Under the pieces are notes generated by a model. The model was not told where the DNA came from and ran no database searches. It saw only the letters and a program-made list of their open reading frames with translations. Of a DNA stretch of 29,916 nt, positions 1-4,258 are shown in pieces (position 1 is the stretch's first letter; the number at the start of each line of letters is the position of its first letter). The DNA comes from a virus. Made by a program: the position numbers and the translations under genes. The DNA lies in IMG/VR virus record IMGVR_UViG_3300022198_005632, positions 1-29,916 of that record; one strand, given 5' to 3'.

Positions 1-74
1 CACTTGTCAAGTTACCGAACGATGCTGATCTTTCTTTCGATTGTTGTTCGCTTTCACTTTCATCACATAACATA

Positions 75-212
75 ATGGAAATCGTACAGACTTTTGACAT
101 CAGGACTAAAGAACTGTATTGGACCTTTCAAGATACCAACAAACACATTTGGTATTTCAAGGCTCATGAAGTACAGAGCTTTATGGATGTTCGCCACAGG
201 ATTCTTCGATGA
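75..212 (+). CDS. Small hypothetical protein, 45 aa (possibly the 3' end of a longer gene)
   Basis: I do not recognise this product. It reads MEIVQTFDIR... with several aromatic residues (YWTFQ, IWYF) and ends in RHRILR. The ATG at 75 is the only ATG upstream in this frame, but the frame stays open to base 1, so it could also be the 3' end of a gene that begins before the window. No convincing Shine-Dalgarno precedes the ATG. The stop codon TGA overlaps the next start in an ATGA arrangement (209-212), which suggests translational coupling and supports both short frames being real. Confidence 0.5.
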   Translation: MEIVQTFDIRTKELYWTFQDTNKHIWYFKAHEVQSFMDVRHRILR

Positions 213-331
213 TTGAACTACTCACTGCTGCATTGATTATCGGTCAAGTTGAGATTGCTCCAGGTATTATCCGCACGGAGTATCTTAACGAATACCATCA
301 AGTTATCGTAGAGGAGGAAGATCGAGACTAG
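209..331 (+). CDS. Small hypothetical protein, 40 aa, coupled to the upstream gene
   Basis: An unrecognised short product beginning MIELLTAALI and ending with a run of acidic residues (VEEEDRD). The first ten or so residues are hydrophobic, but the stretch is too short and is broken by Q and E, so I do not call a membrane segment. The ATG at 209 overlaps the preceding stop by four bases. A strong terminator follows 26 bases after the stop (357-385), so this is the last gene of its transcript. Confidence 0.5.
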   Translation: MIELLTAALIIGQVEIAPGIIRTEYLNEYHQVIVEEEDRD

Positions 332-356
332 GTTTCACGGTGCAATAGGCTCACAC

Positions 357-385
357 AGGGAGAGAGAAATCTCTCCCTTTTTTAT
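357..385 (+). terminator. Intrinsic terminator with GAAA tetraloop
   Basis: A perfect 9-bp stem, AGGGAGAGA (357-365) and TCTCTCCCT (370-378), closes a GAAA loop and is followed by a T run. This is the clearest terminator in the window. It closes the 75-331 pair of small genes. Confidence 0.9.
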
Positions 386-504
386 GCTTTTTTTTCGTTT
401 TTTCGTATTCTTGTGCCAGCTGGTGAACCGGTACAGAATCTCATGAGAAGCCGCTAGAAGCCCCCACAAGGCGCTACAATTACGGAGTCAACGCAAGACA
501 CCCC
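386..504 (+). other. Intergenic leader of the 505 gene
   Basis: A T-rich stretch with TTTTCGTTTTTTCGTATT is followed by CTTGTGCCAGCTGGTGAACC and GGTACAG. TGTGCC and GGTACA here can pair as an imperfect hairpin. CTTGTGCCAG is the reverse complement of the CTGGCACAAG motif at 941 and 1370. The T-rich/CGTATT stretch recurs at 790-820 just before the first composite repeat. GGAG at 484-487 lies too far from the ATG at 505 to be a normal ribosome binding site. Confidence 0.4.
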
Positions 505-729
505 ATGGCTGCCATTATCCCTGATCCCAACCGCAAGTGGGTCAAAGGCACCGAATACATCACCGCAGGCGATGAGTACACTAGCGACGGAACCTGCGTA
601 GGTGTGGGTACCGTAGAGTACATCACTCACGCTCGTGCCTGTGGCTGCTGCTACGCTTCAACGATCAAACTACCGGAGCCTAAGGTTCCTGATCTCGGTG
701 ATCTTTTCCTGGAGATGTTCAGCCTCTGA
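505..729 (+). CDS. Hypothetical protein, 74 aa
   Basis: An unrecognised protein starting MAAIIPDPNRKWVKG. It has a Thr/Gly/Val-rich central part (GTCVGVGTVEYIT), a short cysteine cluster CGCC near residues 47-50 and an acidic hydrophobic tail (DLGDLFLEMFSL). Codon use is more GC-rich than in the structural genes downstream. The start is the first ATG of the frame, preceded by CACCCC rather than a Shine-Dalgarno. A perfect hairpin terminator begins seven bases after the stop codon, which supports a complete single-gene unit. No function is proposed. Confidence 0.6.
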   Translation: MAAIIPDPNRKWVKGTEYITAGDEYTSDGTCVGVGTVEYITHARACGCCYASTIKLPEPKVPDLGDLFLEMFSL

Positions 730-735
730 TGTATC

Positions 736-766
736 AGGAGCCTGTGTGAGAGTATCACAGGCTCCT
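736..766 (+). terminator. Intrinsic terminator, 11-bp perfect stem
   Basis: AGGAGCCTGTG (736-746) pairs perfectly with CACAGGCTCCT (756-766) around a 9-base loop. A T-rich, not uninterrupted, stretch follows (CTACATTCTTTATATTTTTG). It ends the 505-729 gene. Confidence 0.8.
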
Positions 767-822
767 CTACATTCTTTATATTTTTGTAAAATTTCGTTTT
801 TTTCTTTTCGTTTTTCGTATTA

Positions 823-1010
823 TTTTTTGGCAGGGTTAGCGTGGCTTACTTATCGTCAACAGCCTTCGTGGCCTCCTTTGCTTGTGAGATTAGTCTACCA
901 TGCCATGCGCCAAATGGTCGGTGGACAGCCAGATAACTGTCTGGCACAAGACCTCATAGACAGCACTGATCCTGGCTGCTACTGTATGGGAGTCGTTCGG
1001 AACTGATCCG
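823..1010 (+). repeat. Composite intergenic repeat, copy 1
   Basis: The element begins TTTTTTGGCAGGGTTAGCG, continues GTGGCTTACTTATCGTCA and a hairpin GCC-TTCGT-GGC (862-872), then reaches GCTTGT. After a variable stretch it has CTACCATGCCA (895-905) and CTGGCACAAG (941-950) before the ATG at 1011. Copy 2 (1239-1438) has the same order ahead of another small gene, and an inverted partial copy lies at 2301-2382. Inside this copy CTGTC and GACAG can pair in more than one way (924-941). It could be a transcribed leader or a small mobile intergenic element. Confidence 0.6.
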
Positions 1011-1190
1011 ATGTTCGCTGTTCTTCCCTTTGGTGATGAATTCGTCCGCGAAGATTCCCAATGGTATATTGATCTGGCAGATGCTCACAATGCTGCACTT
1101 GATTGGAGTGTAGAACTGAACGGTCGAGTTGTTTATATCTACGAACAATATAGGAAAGATTTCAAAATTATTACAAAAGTTTGGGCATAA
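1011..1190 (+). CDS. Small hypothetical phage protein, 59 aa
   Basis: The product starts MFAVLPFGDEFVREDSQW and ends YRKDFKIITKVWA. The pattern of an acidic/aromatic N-terminal half, a short helix (IDLADAHNAALDWSVEL) and a beta-like C-terminal half (RVVYIYEQ, FKIITKV) resembles small conserved cyanophage proteins of unknown function; I cannot name the family. It is flanked upstream by a composite repeat and downstream by a terminator that starts eight bases after the stop, so it is a monocistronic unit. No Shine-Dalgarno is visible; the ATG at 1011 was chosen because the frame is otherwise short. Confidence 0.65.
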   Translation: MFAVLPFGDEFVREDSQWYIDLADAHNAALDWSVELNGRVVYIYEQYRKDFKIITKVWA

Positions 1191-1198
1191 GAAATAAC

Positions 1199-1222
1199 AA
1201 GGATCATAAGATCCTTTTTTTA
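1199..1222 (+). terminator. Intrinsic terminator, AAGGATC/GATCCTT stem
   Basis: AAGGATC (1199-1205) and GATCCTT (1210-1216) form a 7-bp stem with an ATAA loop, followed by a T run. It ends the 1011-1190 gene. Confidence 0.85.
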
Positions 1223-1238
1223 TTCTTTATACTTAACT

Positions 1239-1438
1239 ATTTTTTCGCAGGGTTAGCGTGGCTCACTTGTCGTCATCGGCCTTCGGAGCCTCCCCTGCTT
1301 GTTGACATAATTCTAGCAGACCGGCAGCCGATCCGCGAGCCGATCCGGCAAATTAGGTCAGTTTAGCCACTGGCACAAGGTGGCTATGGCGGCTGTGGAT
1401 CTGGGCTGTAGGATGGCGGAGTAAACCGCAATCCGGTC
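1239..1438 (+). repeat. Composite intergenic repeat, copy 2
   Basis: TTTTTCGCAGGGTTAGCGTG starts the copy. The hairpin is GGC-C(TTCG)G-A-GCC at 1278-1290, followed by TCCCCTGCTTGT. The middle holds a direct repeat AGCCGATCCG (1326-1335 and 1338-1347) absent from copy 1. CTGGCACAAG occurs at 1370-1379. Just before the ATG at 1439, GGAT-G-GCGG (1411-1419) and CCGC-A-ATCC (1426-1434) can form an 8-bp stem with one mismatch. The order of blocks matches copy 1. Confidence 0.6.
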
Positions 1439-1627
1439 ATGACAAACCACACCTGGGCTGACAACGCGATGCGCTGCGCCGCTGCGCGGATCCGCGAGCT
1501 GCGTCCGGTTGAGCACTACAGCTGGGCTCACTACCGCCAGCAGCGCGAGCGTGAAACGCTCACCGCGCTTTATACCCTCTACTGGAGTGGCGTTCGCCGC
1601 GAATTCGAGTCAGCTTACGGCAGCTGA
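1439..1627 (+). CDS. Small Arg/Ala-rich hypothetical protein, 62 aa
   Basis: MTNHTWADNAMRCAAARIRE... is rich in Arg, Ala, Tyr and Trp and is predicted by eye to be mostly helical (RQQRERETLTALYTLYWSG). I do not recognise a family. Its codons are strongly GC-rich (CGC, GCG, CTG), unlike the AT-rich structural genes, so recent acquisition from a GC-rich host or phage is possible. A hairpin with one mismatch ends five bases before the ATG. It is followed after a few bases by the leader hairpin of the next gene at 1632. Confidence 0.6.
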   Translation: MTNHTWADNAMRCAAARIRELRPVEHYSWAHYRQQRERETLTALYTLYWSGVRREFESAYGS

Positions 1628-1631
1628 TTCT

Positions 1632-1693
1632 CCGACCTAGGGTATGTCGCTAAACTGCCCTAATTGTCAACAACCCCACCGCTATTCTTTCTC
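1632..1693 (+). promoter_or_regulatory. Structured 5' leader, family B, copy 1
   Basis: CCGACCTAGGGTATGTCG is followed by CTAAACTGCCCTA; TAGGG (1638-1642) pairs with CCCTA (1658-1662). About 17 bases downstream comes CGCTATTCTTTCTC, which ends at the ATG of the 1694 gene. The same 17-nt block CGCTATTCTTTCTCATG is identical at 2087-2103, and a same-length variant is at 3204-3220. There is no Shine-Dalgarno. Confidence 0.55.
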
Positions 1694-2041
1694 ATGCGTA
1701 AGATTGAAGCTTCCATGAATGATGCAATTCTGAAGTGTCAGAATTGGCAGAAAGACAATACAAAGGTGATCTATTCGCCAGAAAGAAAGGCGTCCTATGT
1801 GCACCTTTATGGCCACCACATCGCTACGGTTGGTGATAATTATGTCGAACTTTACAGCTGTGGCTATAAAACAACCACAACGAAAAGCCGCCTGAATGCT
1901 ATTCTGGCAGAGCATGGAATCGCTGGTGAGTGTGTCTTTCAGCGCAAAGGTGAGTGGTTTGTTCATAAATTTGTCGGTCAAGCTGGCACCGTTCCAGTGT
2001 TTGTAGAAAAAGAATTCGAGGAGGGAATGATTCTCTCTTGA
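1694..2041 (+). CDS. Conserved phage-type hypothetical protein, 115 aa
   Basis: The protein starts MRKIEASMNDAILKCQNWQK. Its core ILKCQNWQKDNTKVIY, HLYGHHIATV and CGYKTTTTKSRLNAIL resembles a small conserved family I associate with cyanophages and other marine phages; no function is known to me. A beta-rich half is followed by KSRLNAILAEHGI (helix) and a final beta segment. I chose the ATG at 1694 because it directly follows the conserved CGCTATTCTTTCTC block; an upstream TTG at 1664 lies inside that leader, and an internal ATG at 1718 would also be possible. The frame on the opposite strand across this gene is a shadow. Confidence 0.75.
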   Translation: MRKIEASMNDAILKCQNWQKDNTKVIYSPERKASYVHLYGHHIATVGDNYVELYSCGYKTTTTKSRLNAILAEHGIAGECVFQRKGEWFVHKFVGQAGTVPVFVEKEFEEGMILS

Positions 2042-2052
2042 CCATAAACTCT

Positions 2053-2100
2053 TGGGGGCAGAGTATAAAGCCCCCACCAACTCATTCGCTATTCTTTCTC
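2053..2100 (+). promoter_or_regulatory. Structured 5' leader, family B-like, copy 2
   Basis: TGGGGGC (2053-2059) and GCCCCCA (2070-2076) form a perfect 7-bp stem with loop AGAGTATAAA. It is followed by CGCTATTCTTTCTC (2087-2100) directly before the ATG at 2101. The hairpin could both end the 1694-2041 transcript and act as the leader of the next gene, but no T run follows it. Confidence 0.55.
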
Positions 2101-2262
2101 ATGACAATCCGCATCTCTTTCTTTGCACCTTACCCTCGCTTTAATGGCGAGAGAAAGCATCAAGAATTCAAGTCAATTTCAGAGGCTAAAAAAATGATCG
2201 AATTCTACAATTCTCTGGGATCTTATGATGCAAGAGTCGAAACTTTCGCAGAAAAAGAATAG
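2101..2262 (+). CDS. Small hypothetical protein, 53 aa
   Basis: The protein starts MTIRISFFAPYPRFNGERKH and ends YDARVETFAEKE. A beta strand (TIRISFFA) is followed by a helix (ISEAKKMIEFYNSLG) and another strand, a pattern common in small phage proteins of unknown role. An in-frame upstream extension to 2038 would run through the leader hairpin, so the ATG at 2101, right after the conserved TTTCTC block, is preferred. No function is proposed. Confidence 0.65.
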   Translation: MTIRISFFAPYPRFNGERKHQEFKSISEAKKMIEFYNSLGSYDARVETFAEKE

Positions 2263-2276
2263 TTAAAGTTTTATGT

Positions 2277-2302
2277 CAGGGGCGGCTGGCCTGGCCCCCC
2301 TG
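2277..2302 (+). other. GC-rich hairpin after the 2101 gene
   Basis: CAGGGG (2277-2282) pairs with CCCCTG (2297-2302). Inside, GGC (2284-2286) pairs with GCC (2294-2296), leaving one bulged C. There is no T run, so it is either a weak terminator for the + strand or the outer end of the inverted repeat element that starts at 2301. Confidence 0.5.
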
Positions 2303-2382
2303 GCATGGTAGGATAGGTGAAACCGGCAGAGGGTCCGAAGCCCAGTGACGATAAGTGAGCCACGCTAACCCTGCCATAAAAT
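2301..2382 (-). repeat. Composite intergenic repeat, inverted partial copy 3
   Basis: On the minus strand this reads TTTATGGCAGGGTTAGCGTG and then GCTCACTTATCGTCA, nearly identical to copies 1 and 2. Its hairpin is GGG-C(TTCG)G-A-CCC (2331-2343). It ends with CTACCATGCCA, also found at 895-905 in copy 1 at almost the same distance. The opposite orientation to the surrounding genes argues for a mobile or DNA-level element. The remainder up to 2472 holds a double ACGGTTTG (2392-2399, 2402-2409) and a weak hairpin GGCGAT/GTCGCC (2409-2432). Confidence 0.6.
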
Positions 2383-2472
2383 AAAAGTGTGACGGTTTGT
2401 TACGGTTTGGCGATCTGAGGCACGGTGTCGCCTTCCTAGGTTCTAGATTGGCGGAGCCAATGCAATCGAGCC

Positions 2473-3153
2473 ATGCAAACCGCCACCGCCACCGATCGCG
2501 CAGCTGCCATCGCTCGCGCCGCGCGTCACGCCGCTCTGGGCGACCCTCAGACCCTCACCGTGACCGCGCGTGGGGAGCTTGTGACTTTTGAGTCACGGCT
2601 GAGCGACGATGCCGCTCAAGATCTCCTGCAGTATTGCTCCGGACGCTTTGCCGCTTCCCTATGGCAGCAGTCCTACGATCGTGGCCTGTCGCCTGCACAG
2701 CTGGCGTGGGCTCACAAGCTCTCCACAGATCTGCTGCAGGCAGAATCTGCAGAGGATTCTAACAGCGAGCCGCAGTTTAATAGGCTCTTCAGTGTATTTC
2801 AGGCTGCAAAATCTCGCGGATTGAAGCGACTCACCCTGCGTTTAAGCGGTGTGAATGTTAAGCCAAACCGTGATCTTACAACCTTATGGGTTACTTCCCA
2901 GACTGAAACTGAGGAAGGTAATTATGGCCCACAGCCAAAATATCTCGGTAAAATTACACCTAACCGTTTAGATTCGCGTCTTGCCGATGATGTTAAGGCG
3001 GTGCTTTTAGAGGCCGCCAGTGATCCTCTCACCGCTGCAATTCGCTACGGTAAGGAAACCGGCAGCTGCTCATGTTGCGGTCGTGATCTCACAAACGCTC
3101 AGTCAATCGAGCTGGGAATCGGTCCTATCTGCCGTGAAAAGTTCGGCCTCTGA
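2473..3153 (+). CDS. DUF6011-type putative zinc-binding protein, 226 aa
   Basis: The C-terminal 30 residues, with GSCSCCGRDLTNAQS and GIGPICREKFGL, match the pattern of the DUF6011 family, a small putative zinc-binding module seen in phage and actinobacterial proteins. C199, C202 and C220 are the likely metal ligands; C201 adds an extra cysteine next to the usual pair. The N-terminal 60 residues are Ala/Arg/Thr-rich (ATDRAAAIARAARHAALG) and GC-rich in codon use, while the rest is more balanced. The central part (about 80-165) has no motif I recognise. A role in binding nucleic acid is possible but is inference. The ATG at 2473 is the first of the frame; GGAG at 2453 is too far upstream for a normal ribosome binding site. 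Confidence 0.75.
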   Translation: MQTATATDRAAAIARAARHAALGDPQTLTVTARGELVTFESRLSDDAAQDLLQYCSGRFAASLWQQSYDRGLSPAQLAWAHKLSTDLLQAESAEDSNSEPQFNRLFSVFQAAKSRGLKRLTLRLSGVNVKPNRDLTTLWVTSQTETEEGNYGPQPKYLGKITPNRLDSRLADDVKAVLLEAASDPLTAAIRYGKETGSCSCCGRDLTNAQSIELGIGPICREKFGL

Positions 3154-3163
3154 GTATAGTTAA

Positions 3164-3217
3164 CCGACCTGGGTATGTCGTTAAACTGCCCACGCAATCC
3201 CATCGCTTTAGATTCTC
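3164..3217 (+). promoter_or_regulatory. Structured 5' leader, family B, copy 3
   Basis: CCGACCTGGGTATGTCG is followed by TTAAACTGCCCA. TGGG (3170-3173) pairs with CCCA (3189-3192). Compared with the copy at 1632, one base is missing on each side of the stem, so the pairing is kept. CGCTTTAGATTCTC (3204-3217) leads into the ATG at 3218. Confidence 0.55.
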
Positions 3218-3544
3218 ATGATCAGCAATCGCGGCACCATTGTTTACACTCCCAACAGTGCAGATCTGGTGAAAATTTATATCGAAATGTGTGAGATTAT
3301 CGTATGCTTTGCAGTCGCAATCGTGAAAGAATTCTTTATGCTAACCGCACGAGCAGTTAGTTTCTGTGAGAAGTGGCAAGATTGGCGTGGTTTCTATCGC
3401 ATTGGACCTGTAGAAGTGGGCTTTGATCTACAACAACAGTGGGACGATTTGGAGGCAGTTTGGTATACCTGGGATCATAAAGAGGTCGGCTTCAGTATCT
3501 ACTACTGCCGTCAGAATGGCTGGCAGAAGGTAAGCTGGCACTAG
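3218..3544 (+). CDS. Hypothetical protein, 108 aa
   Basis: No family recognised. A hydrophobic stretch lies near residues 23-41 (MCEIIVCFAVAIVKEFF), which could be a weak membrane segment. The C-terminal two thirds are Trp/Tyr-rich beta-like sequence (WQDWRGFYRIGPVEVGFDL, AVWYTWDHKEVGFSIYYC). The C-terminal part alone would form a compact domain, and an in-frame ATG at residue 41 (base 3338) could start it. I keep 3218 because it follows the conserved leader directly. A strong hairpin follows eight bases after the stop. Confidence 0.6.
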   Translation: MISNRGTIVYTPNSADLVKIYIEMCEIIVCFAVAIVKEFFMLTARAVSFCEKWQDWRGFYRIGPVEVGFDLQQQWDDLEAVWYTWDHKEVGFSIYYCRQNGWQKVSWH

Positions 3545-3551
3545 GATCTTA

Positions 3552-3582
3552 TGGGGTGACAGTACAACTAACTGTTGCCCCA
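3552..3582 (+). terminator. Long hairpin, possible terminator
   Basis: TGGGGTGACAGT (3552-3563) pairs over 12 positions, two of them G-U, with ACTGTTGCCCCA (3571-3582) around a 7-base loop. Only a short T-rich stretch (CTGTTTAT) follows, so termination is likely but not certain. A second inverted repeat begins four bases later. Confidence 0.6.
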
Positions 3583-3585
3583 CTG

Positions 3586-3619
3586 TTTATACCTAACTGT
3601 GGCGTATAGTAGGTATAAA
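3586..3619 (+). repeat. Inverted repeat TTTATACCT/AGGTATAAA
   Basis: A perfect 9-bp inverted repeat (3586-3594 and 3611-3619) with a 16-base loop that contains AACTGTGGCG. ACAGT and ACTGT recur through 3558-3660. The stretch 3545-3804 holds no certain gene. It could be a regulatory or operator region, but I cannot assign a role. Confidence 0.45.
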
Positions 3620-3804
3620 AGACAGTCGAAAAAGTGTCACAGGGACAGTTGACGGATCGCCCATGCCGTGGTAAGGTTGGGCCATGCGTAAAAAAATGGG
3701 TCCCCATAAGCTATAAAGCTATCCACTCGCCTTATAAGTATCAAATACATAAAAAAACAAAAAATACCCCATCCCACAAAAAAATCGCCGCCCATAAGAA
3801 TCTT

Positions 3805-4017
3805 ATGAATAGTTCGAATCTAAAATTAAATCGAAAAACCATTAGACCTAAAAAAATCGCCGCCAGAAAAAATCGCCCCAAACCCCCCACGCCTTATTGG
3901 AATTTTTGGAAAGTTGTATTTGCTGGGTGGCTAATCAGATATCCCAAAACATTTGCAAAGCTTATTGGCATACCAGTTGGCATACTCTTAGTCATGATAT
4001 ATAATGCGGTCAAATAA
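3805..4017 (+). CDS. Small basic membrane protein, 70 aa
   Basis: A very basic N-terminal half (KLNRKTIRPKKIAARKNRPK) is followed by WNFWKVVFAGWLIRYPKTFAK and a hydrophobic helix IGIPVGILLVMIYNAV that fits one membrane span at about residues 50-67. The RYPKTFAK segment resembles small membrane proteins I have seen in cyanophages; function unknown. I chose the ATG at 3805, which follows TCTT like its neighbours at 4025 and 5036. The frame stays open upstream to a GTG at 3634, and a peptide repeat (KKIAAHKN before the ATG, KKIAARKN after it) hints that the longer form may be translated. Confidence 0.6.
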   Translation: MNSSNLKLNRKTIRPKKIAARKNRPKPPTPYWNFWKVVFAGWLIRYPKTFAKLIGIPVGILLVMIYNAVK

Positions 4018-4024
4018 AGTTCTT

Positions 4025-4210
4025 ATGACTAAATTATATCACATCTATGTCAAAAATGAGTGTATATACCACTCACTACCAAAAGAAGATTTCGATAAAT
4101 TATGGGATTTCGTGCAAAAGCTGACCTGGCTTACTGAGATCAACGAGAATGATATTCAATATGAAGAGGTCATATTAAACAGAGAATTGGCTCTGAATTC
4201 GTCACATTGA
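4025..4210 (+). CDS. Small conserved cyanophage-type protein, 61 aa
   Basis: The protein starts MTKLYHIYVKNECIYHSLPK. The arrangement of an N-terminal beta hairpin (YHIYVKNECIYHSL), a helix (EDFDKLWDFVQKL) and YEEVILNRE near the C terminus fits a small conserved cyanophage family of unknown function as I remember it. The ATG at 4025 follows GTTCTT; an in-frame upstream ATG at 4004 overlaps the previous gene and is less likely. The end of the gene overlaps the -35 element of the next promoter. Confidence 0.7.
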   Translation: MTKLYHIYVKNECIYHSLPKEDFDKLWDFVQKLTWLTEINENDIQYEEVILNRELALNSSH

Positions 4211-4235
4211 CAAATCCTAAATAGAACGCTAAAAT
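4207..4235 (+). promoter_or_regulatory. Sigma70-type promoter overlapping a late CTAAATA motif
   Basis: TTGACA (4207-4212), exactly 17 bases of spacer and TAAAAT (4230-4235) make a near-consensus sigma70-type promoter. Within the spacer lies CTAAATA (4217-4223), the variant of the T4 late-promoter motif reported for cyanomyoviruses. Both would drive the glycosyltransferase-like gene at 4259. GGAG at 4242-4245 is the likely, rather distant, ribosome binding site. Confidence 0.6.
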
Positions 4236-4258
4236 TGAATTGGAGTTTATTTTAATCC

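Noticed and set aside
635-1006. 123-aa + strand frame across the 505 gene, terminator and first repeat
   Set aside because: It runs through the 505 gene in another frame, a perfect terminator and an intergenic repeat; the shared LAWLT peptide with the 1181-1366 frame comes from the DNA repeat, and differences between copies do not favour silent positions.
1181-1366. 61-aa + strand frame over terminator and repeat copy 2
   Set aside because: It includes the terminator T tract and the repeat; there is no start signal and the similarity to the 635 frame is explained by the repeat.
1306-1440. Possible tRNA in the GC-rich leader before the 1439 gene
   Set aside because: No T-loop sequence of the GGTTCRAATCC type and no cloverleaf could be drawn; only a short direct repeat and small hairpins are present.
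1682-2080. 132-aa minus-strand frame
   Set aside because: It lies antisense to the 1694-2041 gene, which has a conserved leader and a recognisable protein pattern; no promoter or ribosome binding site was seen for the minus strand.
2397-2824. Two + strand frames (64 and 71 aa) overlapping the DUF6011-type gene
   Set aside because: They are alternative frames of GC-rich DNA in the 2473-3153 gene, with Arg/Ser/His-rich sequence typical of out-of-frame translation.
3634-3804. N-terminal extension of the small membrane protein from GTG 3634
   Set aside because: Not adopted as the annotated start because the ATG at 3805 has the same upstream context as its neighbours; kept as an open question because of the in-frame peptide repeat.
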